In this document: positions 1 to 12,059 of the stretch, one piece after another
Layout of the letters: each line of letters begins with the position of its first letter
How positions within the stretch are numbered: the first letter of the stretch is position 1
DNA from: Sweltsa coloradensis
Taxonomy: Eukaryota; Arthropoda; Insecta; Plecoptera; Chloroperlidae
Assembly (NCBI GenBank): GCA_024449915.1
Contig: JAMZAV010000108.1
Span: 1,550,001 to 1,614,000, forward strand
Length of the DNA: 64,000 bases
Direction: 5' to 3'
Position numbers and translations under genes: made by a program
Notes under the pieces: generated by a model
Told to the model about the DNA's origin: nothing
Database searches by the model: none
What the model saw: only the letters and a program-made list of their open reading frames with translations

Positions 1-64
1 CAGATTTGACAATGCAGAGCCTGCTATACAAAGTTTATTTCAAACACCGCCACGGTCTTAGGGC

Positions 65-117
65 AGGGTCCACTAGATACCTAACAAGCAGCTCGGAATA
101 AGTATCTAGTGGACCCT
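65..117. repeat. Perfect 16-bp inverted repeat (hairpin)
   Basis: Positions 65-80 and 102-117 are exact reverse complements (arm AGGGTCCACTAGATAC) around a 21-bp loop. It could be the end of a small foldback element or a cruciform-forming site. No gene is linked to it. Confidence 0.8.
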
Positions 118-119
118 GG

Positions 120-445
120 TTTTGGGGGTTAGTGCAGTGGCGCGATCTGCGCGGAGCTTTGCGTGAACAAGCCAATTGGGATGAAATTTTCTGGAGGCCT
201 TCGAAATCTCTGAACTAAAACGCCCACGTTTTAGAGCGCCATTGAAAAATTATTTTGCATTAAAATCACAATTTTACGATTTTTTTTATTTTTTAAAACT
301 ATGATTTTTTCGTAAAAAAAAATCTTCGACTAAGTAATGATTTTGTCACAGAACAACAGAAAATCTGCATAACACATGGCAGTTCAATGCACCAACTACG
401 CTCATCCAACAACGCGCTTGAAAAAGCGTTTGTGAAGCTTCCTAG
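120..445 (-). repeat. Dispersed repeat R1, reversed copy
   Basis: Read on the minus strand, this begins with a GTTGTTGGATGAGCG-type end near 420. It continues through a segment also found at 20.84 kb and 59.02 kb, and ends with poly-T and 'glue' sequence near 200. R1 has a constant 5' end (ACTAGGAAAACGC... GGATGAGC) and a 3' end rich in TTCGCTACGCTC. I see no coding capacity and no clear target-site duplication, so I leave the class open. Confidence 0.6.
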
Positions 446-508
446 TGTTAAAAATGAAATGCATGAATTACTTTCATACTCAAGCAAGACCACTTTTGGG
501 AAATCCAC

Positions 509-712
509 GTGAGGAAGCAAGTGGAATTTTTTTACATGAATTGCATACAACCCGAGTTGGTTGATCCACGCCACAAAAGGGGGTTGCCAATAAAAGATCC
601 ACCGTATATATTAAATGCCCAACAAGAAAAGCAGAAACGTCAGAAAGATGCGGCAACTAAGAGGGCGGACAAGGAAAAAATTAAGATTGGCAAGAAAATC
701 GCCAAGGAATAA
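509..712 (+). pseudogene. Possible C-terminal fragment of a pogo/Jerky-like transposase
   Basis: An open frame of 67 codons ends in a lysine-rich tail (KRADKEKIKIGKKIAKE) after a segment with PRHKRGLPIKDPPY. A proline-arginine-KRG-P patch followed by a charged tail is typical of the end of pogo/Tigger-type Tc1/mariner transposases. No catalytic DDE core is visible upstream, so at best this is a truncated remnant. It lies directly beside an R1 repeat copy. It could also be a chance open frame; my call rests only on the pattern of the last 45 residues. Confidence 0.3.
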
Positions 713-1695
713 GTGTTATTGAGCTAACACGGCCACGAGCATTTACAGTATATGTCTTCATGTACAAACACCGTAACATTTTTATTCAATTTATCACAGT
801 TTAGCTTTACAACGTTTGATAATTTGGTCTCCCGCGTTTTTGTTGTGAAACGGGCAGTATTCGTGACGTAACTCTAAAAAAGTATTGTTTAGGACTGAAT
901 AGAGAAGTCTCACGGGTCTCCAGTATTAGGGAAAACACTTATAAATGGTTAGCCTTTTGTCTAATGCCAGAATCATGTTTTACTTGTTTATTTTTTGTGC
1001 TATAAATTTCCACAAAAGTGGGAACTTTTTATTTTGTGTTATTTTATTGTAAACGACCTGTGACGTTGTTTGTCAACAGATAACGAAGGTGTACCTAGCG
1101 GCTAGTAGACTTCGAAATTGTTCATGAATAATTGAAAATTTAGATAGGAGGCATACAAGGCTAATTATTCAATCTCCCCTGAAAAGTTGAGCATCAAATT
1201 TTTATTGCTATATTTTTTTTGTATATATATATTTCTATATATTATTATTAACATTTAAAAGACAAACTAATGTATAATTATCTGCAAATATCCACTATTT
1301 AAATAATGACACTTTTTGCGTCATATTTAAAAGTTTTATAGGTAATATTTGTCAGATTTTTTTAGATCTTTCACATCCTAGCCTTAGTAATGTTGTAATT
1401 TTTGTTATTCACGATTACATATTATATCATAATATGTAAAAAATCAACGGCGAAATCCTAGATGGCCCCTGTTAGTGCGCCCCGTCCGTTCCTATGTTTA
1501 AAAATGTGTTTATTCCTTGTATGGTAAATATCTTCAAGATAGTAAATCACTTGAGAATCATGGGTCCACGATTACGTAAAATCTCATTTTCTGTTTTGTA
1601 CATATTAAGATTTACCTATGTTTTGTCTTGTGAATGAATGTTTTAGTTTTATGGTCTTTTGGAATATTGTTTGATATTTTTATTATTGACTTCTT
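713..1695. other. AT-rich stretch without recognised features
   Basis: I see only A/T-rich sequence with short homopolymers and a (TA)n patch near 1220. No exon, no repeat with matches elsewhere in the window and no terminal repeats were recognised. Confidence 0.5.
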
Positions 1696-1703
1696 ATATT
1701 GAA

Positions 1704-2659
1704 ATGGGTACCCGATACCTGCCCGACAAAGTAGGGTACGGGTTCGTGTTTCCAATACCCGATTACCCGAAAAAAACCGGTTTCTGAAATTGAGATGCGG
1801 GATTTTCTATTATAGCCAAATGGTGTTAAAATAATAAATTGTTTCTATTAGTCGCTCCTTTAGTGGATTGATTCATCATGACATCTTTTGTGCTTAGCGG
1901 TATTTTCCTTTTGATTTGTGCCTTTACAACATGACACTTCGGTAATGTCCTTTGTTTATGCCGCCGGGCGCCGACTTCTGTTCCTAGTGTAAGCGGTTGA
2001 CCCCTCGGCCTCTACGCTCTACCCCTGCCGCGCTATCTTTTGATGAAGGGTAAAGGACGTGTTGTATAAATTAAATCCAGAATAGCAGTCGCACTGTAGA
2101 TTGTAGAACAGTTATTTGGCCTTTGTGATCCTGATTCCTGAATTCCTGTAGGCTTTGCCCTACTGCCTGTTTGTTATTATTTTAAAAATTATTACCGGTA
2201 CTATCATTAACGGATCAATTAACAATCACTTCGTAGTTCTATCCCGCCACAATCATGAATCAACAACCTCCCCCCCCCCATCCCACCCGCACTGTTCGAG
2301 CGACTACTGTTGGTAAATGTGTCCTTGATAGTGATGATAAACAGCTGCGCTGCGATTATCTGTCTCTAGGTTCCTCAGTCTCTGTTATCTTTATGAGCCC
2401 ACTAATAGTACTATTGCCTCTTGCTTTCGCAACGTTACGTGATCGTGAAATAACAGATAGCTAAGGTTATATAACATTATTTTTATAATTTCAAGAACTA
2501 GGCCTACATCACATCTAGGTTATTACGATTATTGCCGAGCTTGTTTTTACGCGGTCAATTTGACACCCCACTCGATTTTTTTTGTATTATTACCCGGGTA
2601 ACCCGCGGGTATTGTGTACGGGTTCCCAGGTCGTAAAAAAGTCGGGTTTCGTCATCCCT
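1704..2659. mobile_element. Non-autonomous hAT-like DNA element
   Basis: The 956-bp segment is flanked by an 8-bp direct repeat ATATTGAA (1696-1703 and 2660-2667), the target-site length expected for hAT elements. Both ends are rich in CCCG/CGGG words (ATGGGTACCCG at the left; the reverse complement of the right end starts AGGGATGACGAAACCCG). The AGGGATGACGAAAC end recurs at about 10.58 kb. The interior has one 69-codon open frame (2255-2464) that I do not recognise. The TIRs are imperfect, so the class is probable rather than certain. Confidence 0.55.
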
Positions 2660-2667
2660 ATATTGAA

Positions 2668-3369
2668 TGTGTAGTGTATTTATTGATATCCTTCGCAAAT
2701 CAGTTTTATGAATGAATAGGACGGACATAATCACACATCGATTCGGGCTTGAGATAGCGAGCATCTGATTCGTACCACCACAAATAAACATAGTAATGTA
2801 ATGTAACAGTAACATAGTAATGTTATCTGTGGTACCACATTGCCAGTGTTTTCAATTTGCCGCTCAGTCGTTCACTTCTAGGGTTATACTCCCCTCCTTC
2901 GCCGGCTGGTCGCGTACTAGATGCAGTAAGGATGATTTTCGCTGGTTTTCCGTAGCGTTACTATTAAACGATATCATTATGAAATAGAATGGATTTGCTA
3001 CACAAAGTTGCCTATCAAATTCAACAACTTTGAACGCCGATTGCTATTAATCTGCAATGTAATCCATGAGTCAAAAATTGTTGTCTAAAACAGTCAAATA
3101 AGGTCGCACTATTTTCTTTAGGAAACAGACGCGGAGCATTACAGGAGTGGCATTACCGGAGTTGAAAAAGTCACGTGATATGCAGGCCCCTTAAACCGGG
3201 ACACTAGTGGATGCTAATGAACCGAGTGCTGAGTGACACAATAAAACATTGTGTTTACTAGGGCTGTGCAAACATGCCAAATTCAAATTCAAACTTAAAA
3301 CTTTGATCAATCATTTTTACAAGTGATAAATGGTTTTATTTTTGCATTTAAAATAAGTACTGTGCATAC
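2668..3369. other. Intergenic or intronic; donor-side flank of exon A1
   Basis: 2668-3220 shows nothing I recognise. From about 3226 to 3369 the sequence matches the flank of exon A2 (16845-17061), including the shared word GCTGTGCAAACATGCC. This marks it as the duplicated intron beside the cassette exon. Confidence 0.55.
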
Positions 3370-3437
3370 CTTGTTGCTGCTGCTTCTTTTTCTAATTCGT
3401 TAACGTACTCTCGAAGGGTTTCTCCTCTAACCTCATC
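3370..3437 (-). CDS. Cassette exon A1 of coiled-coil gene
   Basis: On the minus strand a 68-bp exon is bounded by a good acceptor (CTTCATTTCAG at 3438-3448) and a donor (GTATGC at 3364-3369). Read in phase 0 it is open and strongly charged: DEVRGETLREY followed by VNELEKEAAAT, ending with two extra bases (AG). This is compatible with a helical or coiled-coil region. The intron flanks match those of exon A2 (17062-17127), whereas the exon bodies differ except at their 3' ends. The 55-bp exon B1 upstream exits in phase 0, so B1 to A1 joins in frame. Function is unknown. The next exon downstream was not found and may lie outside the window. Confidence 0.6.
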
Positions 3438-3677
3438 CTGAAATGAAGAAGATACATAGCTACATTAACATACAGTACATACAGTACCTAAGAAACATAT
3501 TTTAGAAGGTTAATAAATACAACATGTTAACCATAATATTTCTTTCTTAGTGAGTACACTGACATCATTCCGCTTGTCACACGCTATGCCATGCTATGTG
3601 TGTGTAAAAAAACGAGCATCTAGCAAGACGCGCGCTCCGACGCATGCGCATGCCAGTCATAGACCGAACCAAAAACC

Positions 3678-4037
3678 AACTATAACCTTGTGTCGACCCA
3701 AGTAACACTCTGTCAATCATCAAACTGAAAAGACGCAGGTTGTATTGAGGCCTCCCGCCTACTTTGTTGAAACTAATGTAAAACGCAACCACTTCTAAAT
3801 CTTCATGTACGAGCAAATTAGTGGACACTCAGTTATATAAAAGGGGACGTTCTCAAATACAGGCTGGTACCAGATTCCAAAGAGGTCCCTGTGGTTTGAA
3901 ACTGTCAATACGGGTCAAGATGGACAGGCCATTACAGGCAATGGGGATTATTTACATTGTATTGAGCACAAAACCACCGGTTCCCTTTCACTTAGATGAT
4001 TGACAGAGTGTTACTTGGGTCGACACAAGGTATAGTT
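3678..4037. mobile_element. MITE with long terminal inverted repeats in an intron
   Basis: Left arm 3678-3720 and right arm 3995-4037 are near-perfect reverse complements over about 43 bp, both containing TTGTGTCGACCCAAGTAAC or its complement. The 360-bp element has no coding capacity. It sits between cassette exons A1 and B1 and has no counterpart at the same place beside A2, so it inserted after the cassette duplication. No clear target-site duplication was seen. Confidence 0.75.
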
Positions 4038-4716
4038 TATCCTTGCCATCCTCGTGGATTCAAGCATTCGTTCAGCGAGTCATTAATAATAGCACAGCGG
4101 CGGGCAACATGACGAAATAACAAATTGACGCACACAAACTACATTGTTTCGGTACTGCCCCTGCACTCTCTACAAGCTGGTGAACTGAGAAGGTGGGAAC
4201 TTGCCTACCAGTGGATCTGCAAATCACGGCAAAAGTTGGTGCTCCTCCCCCTTCCTCCACCCCCTTCCTCCTAAACCCCCACACTCCTAGCCAACAGCAA
4301 GCCTAGTTTTTGGTTTTCGACTGTCTCTCTCCACTCCGTCACGTGAACCGAAAACGTTTTGAGTAGTTTGTTTGATTATTTGTTTGTTTGTGTATTTGTT
4401 TACGTTACCTTTCGTGGCACGCCTACACCATTTAAGGTAAGCTGTTGGCAGCCTACGTCGATATGCCTTCAAAACCATAAATTAAGAAAAATATATTTTG
4501 CAATTTTTTTGGGCACCAATTATATGCAAATTTTGTGACAACAGTGGAAACACTGAACTACGTGCTGCACTTAATTTAGAGTGACGATTGTTTTAATATT
4601 ATTTCTACACACCATTGCTTTCCACACCCACACTACACATAATTATACAGCCCATAGATTAAATCTATATTCTTTTTTAGAAGAGTGAAGAATGAGAAGA
4701 TGTTAAGGTCACTCAC

Positions 4717-4771
4717 CGAGGCCGTGGATTGGTTCTCATAGCCGCTCCGGCTCCGGCCCTCGTACAACTTC
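4717..4771 (-). CDS. Cassette exon B1 of coiled-coil gene
   Basis: A 55-bp minus-strand exon lies between acceptor TTACCCCAAACAG and donor GTGAGTGACC. It is GC-rich compared with its surroundings. Entered in phase 2 it is open and encodes KLYEGRSRSGYENQSTAS, a basic, serine-rich segment; the other two phases carry stops or are less plausible. Phase 2 is exactly what an 80-bp C exon delivers, and exit is phase 0, as A1 requires. Flanking intron sequence from about 4640 to 5310 matches the flank of B2 (23885-24570). The exon bodies are unrelated beyond about 15 bp next to the donor. No family recognised. Confidence 0.6.
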
Positions 4772-4912
4772 CTGTTTGGGGTAAATAAGAAAATGTATTA
4801 TTAATTGTTGAATTAATACAGAATAGGGATCAACAAAAATATTGATATTAAACAATACATACAATTTATACACCCCCCAAACCCAAAGTAAACCAACCAA
4901 ACTCAAATTTAC

Positions 4913-5000
4913 TAACTAGGAAAACGACAGAGTCTTTGTTAGACGAGTGAGCGAGTGTGTTGAGTACCCGGTAACATTCCTCCCCCTACCTAAGACTGGA
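4913..5000. repeat. Dispersed repeat R2 end
   Basis: The block from CTAGGAAAACGACAGAG through TTAGACGAGTGAGCGAG to GAGTACCCGGTAAC is also present at 24158-24215 and 53466-53535, and inverted at 44150-44320. It shares its first bases with R1 (CTAGGAAAACGC), suggesting one broad element group. Confidence 0.6.
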
Positions 5001-5630
5001 TCAAGTCAGCATGGGTCTTTTCTCCCTAGCCTAAGCAAAAAAGGAACATTTATGGCCTTACAGTGACACACCCTTATACCAACACTCTCGCTTTACTGTG
5101 CTACTCCACGCTCTCGTGTAAACCTACAACCTCGCATCGGTAAGATTGTGCTAACACATTTCCTGATTGAGGAACTTACTGATTCTGAATGTTAGTACAC
5201 GTGTTCGGAAAGCTTGTGCTTTTCACAAATTAATGACAATACTGTGTAAACAAACGTATTGGTTTTTGCTGTTTACCCTCCTGGCTATATCCTAGGGGCG
5301 TGGGCCCCAGGCCTTATCTGACCACATTTGGTGTCAGGATTCATTCCTCCTTGGTTTCGTGTTCGTGATATGTCATGTTTTTTCTTACTGCCACAGTAAT
5401 TCACAATAAATAACACGCAAAGACAACACACTTTGACCACATTATTAGTACTCTGTACTAGGCACTGGTACCTCAAGGGGATGCATATCATACTGCATGC
5501 AAAACCCCCACCATGATGACTCTGCTGCTGTAAAAATTATTTCTCCCCTCATGCCGTCTTCCCCTGGTTACTTATCAACAAGGCAGCTAAATTTATAACT
5601 TAAAAAAGCAAGATGTAGGTTTATACTTAC

Positions 5631-5711
5631 ACAGTATTTGAAATGCTGTTATACGCTAGAGTTTAGTGCTTGGAAGTCAGGTTTTAAGTGCCAGAACTCC
5701 ACACTCTGGTC
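5631..5711 (-). pseudogene. Cassette exon C1 (stops in all frames)
   Basis: The minus-strand segment sits between acceptor TTTTTGCAG and donor GTAAGTATAA. Both splice sites and several hundred bases of intron on each side match exons C2 (27134-27213) and C3 (56939-57018). The 81-bp body, however, shares only its last four bases with them. Frame 0 runs 20 codons (starting DQSVEFWHLKPDFQ) to a TAA; the other frames also have stops. It could be a terminal, stop-containing alternative exon or a dead cassette. The neat splice borders argue that it was once used. Confidence 0.5.
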
Positions 5712-5829
5712 CTGCAAAAATTATTCAATAAGATAACATATTTCTCGAATTGGATGGTCGAGAAACACTCCCGTAGGTGGAATTGTTAATATTTAACACA
5801 CTTGAGACATAAAAAAATCGGAATGGATT

Positions 5830-7364
5830 TTATAATATGGATTTGGATGATAAGCCATCAAGATTGCCGCTCTGGACGGTTGCTTGGCTGAGTGGCGTCC
5901 TGTAGTTTCCGATCGTGTATTGAATGTACTTGAATATATAATAAATACTTTAAGCCAACATTAATAATTATTAATTTTGGATTTTAATGTTAATATAAAT
6001 ATTCTTCATTTTTATTATTTATTTATTTATTATTATTCAATGATCATGACAATGTGTACAATCATTAGAAAGATCACAACGAGCATAGCCCTTGAACACA
6101 GAATTGTGTGTGTTATCCCTAAATAGTAAATAGTAATATAATAAAATTGATATTAAAGTAGGTAATTAAAATTAACATTTATGTACTCAGATGGCTTGCC
6201 CGGATGGCCTTGTTTTGAGATTACATGATGAGTGATTGCATCATTACGTCATCGTGACACTAGTCGGGGGGGGGGGGGAAGACGGGGGTGGAACATCGAA
6301 AGGTTTCATGTTAAGTTGTATAATTTTCTTAGTACTTTATTATTATTTCCGTACATTGTTGTTAAATTAATTTGATTTGCCGGTCGTCGCTAAATTAACC
6401 CATGCCTGGGTTAACAGCCCCATCAGTACGTCAAACACCCGACCGTAGATGGGGAAACTTTTTTGGAAGGGGAGATCCTCAAAAGAGCATAGCACTACTT
6501 GTTAACCCAACTAAATGAAACCCCACAAACAACAATCGATCGAATATAACTTAGTGTCAACTAAGTCTACTAATTACTGTTAACCTAAAATATTGAGTGC
6601 AAAAAATGCTCAATGTCACAACCACCTTACATTATAATTACACAGTATATTTATATTTATATTTTATAGAAAGATTACAAAAAATGCCTTAAAAAGCCGC
6701 AATATTGGGAGTACGTAAAATAAATTGAAAAATAGTTTTGTTCTTCTCAAAAGACTATAATATTATGATGTTTTTACTACAAAACTGTTTTATAGTTATT
6801 TCTAGTGTTGGGTAAGTTCCTCTATATAGCCAACCAACACTACTGCAACAACAATGCAACATGCAAACCGAAATGAAGGGCAAGTCTCAGGTTGTCTAGG
6901 ATACCAACAAAAAATACACATTGCACATTGTTTTAAATTAAAAAGTCGTGGTTATGGAATAACAATTTTAATTTTACACTCACATTTGAATGTAAGCGCA
7001 ACTTGGCTACTAGTTTATTCCTAGAAATGTGTTGTGTTTGTACTTTTTAGTGTTTTGGTATCCTAGCCTAAGACATACTTGTGGCTTGCCTTCATTTCGG
7101 TTCGCATGTTGCATTGTTGTAGTAAAGCGTTGCTATACTTGCCTAGGCCTATCACATTCACAATGGGCTAAACTAGGCCACTTCGCGAATGTTTTTTCCA
7201 GTCGCGTTGATGGATGAGCTTTTATGGTTGATTATTTTTATCCAATGGTTAGTGTTTCAAGTCGTCATTGTTGTCGTCATTGTCGTCATTATCAAGACAA
7301 GAGCAAAAGTGAACCATGTCTGCCTTCAACAATGCGAGGCGACCGACTGCGAGTCTGAAAGACC
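5830..7364. other. AT-rich non-coding stretch
   Basis: No exon or known element was recognised. There is a 14-bp G run near 6265 and a long AT-rich block at 5930-6180. Short similarity to the cassette C flank ends near 5800. Confidence 0.5.
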
Positions 7365-7605
7365 CCGAAACTAGAGGCGAGCTCTGGTAATCGTCGTCGG
7401 GGACACCTCCTCCTTCCCTTGACGACCTCCCCGACGACGATGACAATGACACGACGAACGATGACAAAGACAATGACGACCGCGACGTGAGAAACCCTCC
7501 TTCCTCCCCTTACCCGTGTCTGGTTCTGACAGCATGGACCCCTCCTCGCCATATCCCCTAGGCTAGAGTGGTGCATTATGACCTAACGGTTGTTGCGTCA
7601 AATAT
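7365..7605. repeat. Dispersed repeat R3 (GAGGCGAGCTCTGG...)
   Basis: The block beginning AGAGGCGAGCTCTGG and running through CGACGACGA-rich sequence to GTGCATTATGACCTAAC is repeated at 50470-50640 and 51005-51260. Open frames across it are simple-sequence artefacts (runs of D, V and S codons). All three copies lie beside other mobile DNA. Confidence 0.65.
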
Positions 7606-7607
7606 AA

Positions 7608-8177
7608 ACTAGGAAAACGCTCAGTTGGACGCGTTGTTGAGCTAGCACCGGTACGTGCAACACGACCCGAGTACGACATTCCCATAATGTTACATACCAA
7701 TAAGCCTTTAAGGTCTTGACCGATTTAGCTGAAAATTTGTAAAATAGGAGAGAATGGATAAAATCCACCGCCATCTAGAGGACCTTGACTCCTTGGGAAA
7801 ACTATTTAAACTCTTTGGTGACAAATAATAGACTGCTTCCTCGAAAGTATTTTGATTATTTCTAGGTGGCAGTGCATTAGAAACTTCGCGCGTCTTTTCG
7901 TTGCCATGGCAACGTTACTTTTGTTATAATGTAATTTCCATCGACACTACTTATCGGATCAAAATAAAATTAACATATTTGTGACCGGACGGACATTCAA
8001 AATGATTTGGCTATCTCAGATTTTGTCGCCGTTGTGGTATGTACATGTGTGCAAAATTTCAGGTCGATCAGAGAAACGGTGCGACCTGTACCGAAGCAGT
8101 AACAGAAAAAAAAAAAAAAAAAAAAAACAGACATTCGAGCCATAAGAGTCAAGTGGAGACGCTCGCTACGCTCGCTC
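7608..8177 (+). repeat. Dispersed repeat R1, complete-looking copy
   Basis: The 5' end ACTAGGAAAACGCTCAG is followed by GGACGCGTTG. The 3' end is an A-tract at 8106-8127 followed by GCTCGCTACGCTCGCTC. Inside is a segment with TTTCAGGTCGATCAGAGA that recurs in degenerate form at about 53.98 kb. Copies start the same way at 20.81, 53.34 and 43.98 kb (inverted). No transposase is visible. Confidence 0.55.
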
Positions 8178-8625
8178 AAAAACACAGAACCGAACCGTCA
8201 CGAGTCTCGTTAGCCGCGAAACGGTGTGGGGCGGCGAGATCACATTGACCCATCGTTGACCCTAAAAGCACGATTTTTATGAGAAATATACCTTTGATTG
8301 TCCCCAAAATAATAAAATATACAAGTTCCGTGATTTCTAACGTTCCCATTAAGTTTCATCGAGATCGGAGAAGCCGTTTGCCCGGTCGCGGGCCAAATGT
8401 CACGAAAATGTCGCATTAAAAATCGAAACAAATCGTAAAAGTACGATATTCATGAGAAATATTTCTTCGATTGTACCCAAAATCGTGGAAGGTCCCCTCC
8501 AAACTTCATTAAGATCGGATGTGCTGTTTGCCCCGTAGAGTGCTAACGAACAAAAAAAAAACAACAGAGCTATTCTTCTCAAGGGTAAGTGAAATTGAAA
8601 TCTTCGCTACGCTCATCCAATTAGT
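8178..8625 (+). repeat. R1-type 3' region, second unit
   Basis: A second block resembles 61.8-62.0 kb (words such as ATGAGAAATAT, TCTTCGATTGTACCCAAAA and GATCGG) and ends in AAATCTTCGCTACGCTCATCC at about 8600-8620. The constant words around variable spacers suggest a mobile family with modular insides. Confidence 0.5.
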
Positions 8626-9864
8626 ACACACGTTCGCATACAGATTCCACAATTTAATCTAATGATTTATTTATGAATGGCGAAAACGCGTGGAGAACAA
8701 GAAAACAATAACGTGTATGCATAATATAAATTGCAGAAGTAGATAAATAAAACTCGGAATGGGAATTATTAATCACGCAAAGCCCCGAAACATACAAAAC
8801 GCGTGTCTCTATAATCGCAAAAGTAACCCGCATCGTCAACCAAATCGAATTAAAAGTTTTAATTTCATGACATACCGCAAATTCGCGAACATTGTAATGA
8901 CGTTGTTTACTGACCTGCGCTTTATTGATTTTGCAAGTTTTGTAATTTTTGGGGGCAATAGCCGTTAATCATTGTGTAATTATTTAAAGGCATGTTAGAA
9001 AAGGTCTCATACCACACATAACCGACTTAGTGTATGCATATAATTTACAGAATTACAGAAGCAAAGGTGCGATTCATCAACATAAATCCATTGTTCGGCA
9101 CGTCAGCCACACCAAAAAAGCGTTTTACGAATGATAGGAATTAAACCATTTAAATTATCTGTTGATCATTACAATGTTGTACAAATACAATACTAAATCA
9201 GTTCTGTGACTTGAGTGGATAGACTAATACGATTTTATTTTATTTTACAAGCCCTAATTATGATATCATATTTTCAGCCATATGGGGCATAGAGCTCACA
9301 AGTCACAAGCGTCCAGATGGCATAGGCCTACATTGGAATGCTGCCGGGATGCGTCGGTCTAAGGATGCGTTGAGTGCACGTCTATTTACAAACAATCAGA
9401 GTTTATTGATAGTCTCAAGACAATGCGATAATTAGGACACGAGCTCCATTTAATTCCAGGAACACTCGCCATTGTCAAAATCAACTATCGGGAAAACATC
9501 TCCATATGCGTTTGGGAAACTACAAATAAATTTACTTCAACACAAAAACCCAAGCGTTTATACACCTACAATTAGGCTATATTAAAAATAGATACAATGT
9601 TGATTCGTGATAGCTGGTGATAGATTTACCGATCTTCACTGGCGTAAGTCAGAAGAATGTACCAACTCTATAACACAAAATATACAAAGTATATTTTAAT
9701 CTGCTATTTAAATTACGTGAAATAAAACTTGGCAACACAGATTTATAAATTACTATTCTTGGGATGAAGCACACAAAATATATAAAATGTTTACGGTATT
9801 GTTGCGTTGGTTAAAATAATTGCACATTGTGGCGACATTCAAGGCATGATGACACTATCTCTAT
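8626..9864. other. AT-rich stretch without recognised features
   Basis: No exon, terminal repeats or matches elsewhere in the window were found. Short open frames here look accidental. Confidence 0.5.
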
Positions 9865-10495
9865 GTGCGTTTACTTGCGAGTAGAACACATTGTTCTCTT
9901 CGAGAGCGGAGTTCTTTTGTATGTCAGCTAATTGAATTCTATACAATTTCAGATTCCGAGGAGCAACACGGCCGATGATTGACAATAGGATTAGACTAGG
10001 ATGTCATAAAAATATATAATTAATAAAATGATATATAAGTTTATCCAATACAATCATTAACCCTTGAAATCATTATTAAAATTAAAATAAAATCTAAAAA
10101 ATTTTTAATTTTCCTTTGGAAAAAATCGGCCTTTATTTACGGGTTTTAAGTATTTTGTTATTATCCAAAATAATGTATATAAAATGCTTAAAACCCGTAA
10201 ATGATGTCCGATTTTTTTCATTCATAGTGGATAAAACTTACAAAAAATCATACATTTTTGTAATAGCATTTGATTTTGATTTTAATAATGACTTCAAGAG
10301 TTAAGATTGTATTGGATAAACTTATTTATTACTTTATGAATTAAATATTTTTATGACATCCTAGTCTACTCTTACTCTCAATCTTCGGGCTTGTTGCTCC
10401 TCGGTATCTGAAATTGTATATATTTCAATTAGCTGAAATACAAAAGAACTCCGCTCTCGAAGAGAACAATGTGTTCTACTCGCGAGTAAACGCAC
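9865..10495. mobile_element. Foldback element (near-palindrome, 631 bp)
   Basis: The whole segment reads nearly the same on both strands. The left end GTGCGTTTACTTGCGAGTAG matches the reverse complement of the right end, and pairing continues through TCTCTTCGAGAGCGGAG, CCGAGGAGCAACA and CTAGGATGTCATAAA to a centre near 10180. Arms are about 300 bp. A second copy holding the left arm, the centre and part of the right arm is at 30906-31340. No coding frame and no convincing target-site duplication were seen. Confidence 0.85.
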
Positions 10496-11660
10496 TTAAC
10501 AAATGCGCCGCAAATGACCGCGAGATTTTTTTAAAACTCGGATTATATTTTTAACTATGTCTTGTGTCATTGAGACTATTTAGGGATGACGAAACTAGAC
10601 TTTTTACTACCCGGGTACCCGTCCACATTACCGGTGGACGCGGTTACAAAAAATTACAATTACTAATTACACAAGAAATCGTATGAATAATACGTTCAAA
10701 AAGTGAAAAGTAAACAGAATAAGGGCTATTCTAAACCAGTAAATAACAAACTTGTCAACAAAGCCACCTGACTAGTAATAATCAATCAATTTCATCTTTT
10801 GAATCATATTCTAAAACAATACCAATTGATGACGTTCATGGTGATTTTACTGACTTTTCCTCATACATCATTCTTATTATTTCGTTTTTTTTTCAAAAGA
10901 ATATGCTCAAATTGGCAGTGTGAAACATTTGACATTTGTCAAGCATTTTATTATATTTCACAGCCAGGTTTAAATGCATTCTGGCACATGTTATGATATC
11001 TGCCACCTATTTCTGAAATTGACCAATCACAATCAACTCTTCAAGGTCATTTTACTTTTTACTTTTCTTTTTTTATAGTAGACCAGAGTTTGACTATTGA
11101 AAAGAGGAAAGTTAATGTAAAAAATTAAAAACCCCTTCAAGAGCTAACTGTATTTGCTCTATAACTGGACTAAAGCGGCTCTGTTTTGAGTTTGAAATAG
11201 GAAATAGTATTGGAAAATACAATAGCTGTTCAAATTACATAGCAGAAAACATCAAAAGGAAAAATTAAAATAATAAAAACATTTTTATTTCACGCTTTTA
11301 TCATCAAAAAACAGTTGAAATTCTTTCTCTTTTCACTTTTTGAACTTCCTAGTGTAACGCCCGCTGAACCGTGGCCATCGTGAGGGTGAGGGGGGTGGGG
11401 GTGGGGGGGGGGGGGGGTCGTGGGGGTGAGAGCGAAGCGATATATAGAGATGGCCTTGGCTGAACCCGCTCATCCCAGACGTAGGCCCTAATGCTGTCCT
11501 ATAAACAATGACGTGCGGATGAAGTAGGGCTTAGTATTTCATTATAAGGAACACTTACTGTTCCTTCCTTGCATCTGCTTTATATCTTGTCACAAGGTCA
11601 CGAGCGTTGGCACAGTGGGGGGGGGGGGGGGGCTGGGGCTAGAATGCTGGCGAGCAGATA
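10496..11660. other. Mixed repeats, G-tracts and AT-rich sequence
   Basis: At 10580-10650 there is a hAT-type end (TAGGGATGACGAAAC, then CCCGGGTACCCG) resembling the element at 1704-2659. Long G runs occur at about 11391-11417 and 11618-11632. No exon was recognised. Confidence 0.5.
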
Positions 11661-11711
11661 ATATATTATCAAGATAAGGAAGGCCAGCCTCTGCACTATC
11701 TCTATTCCCAA

Positions 11712-12059
11712 GTGCGCTTTTTTTGCATACTTAAACTCCAGAAAAGGGCTATTCGTGCAATGCTTGGTCTACAAGTAAGACAAACCTGCAAACCATACTT
11801 CCGATCACTAAACATTTTAACGGTCCCATGCAAGTACATATATGAATCAATCATCTATACGCGGACCTACCATTTTAATGCATTTACGCAAAACATTAAT
11901 ATTCATAGTCATAACACCCGAACAAAAAATAACCTTTACTTCGGACATTCGTCTTTGAAGCTATCCGATAAAGCTCCAACGAATGCTGGTAAAAGGCTTT
12001 TTAATTGTCTTCCTAAATCCATTAAAGAAATAGGCCTATGTGATTTTCTAAAAATTTAA
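11712..12059 (+). pseudogene. Non-LTR retrotransposon ORF2, C-terminal end
   Basis: The 115-codon frame shows the pattern found after the reverse-transcriptase domain in CR1/Jockey-type elements: LQKRAIRAMLG, then a FRSLNILTVP-like segment, then HSHNTRTKNNL and a RLFNCLPKSIKE-like end. The RT core and endonuclease are absent, so this is a 5'-truncated copy, as usual for target-primed insertion. About 660 bp of AT-rich 3' UTR follows, ending near 12730 in an AAATG/GAAAT repeat tail that marks the element's 3' terminus. The host reading frame upstream is unknown. Confidence 0.75.

Noticed and set aside
7249..7576. Overlapping open frames on both strands rich in D, V and S
   Set aside because: They run through CGACGACGATGAC-type simple sequence inside repeat R3, and the same block recurs at 50.5 and 51.0 kb without keeping a frame.
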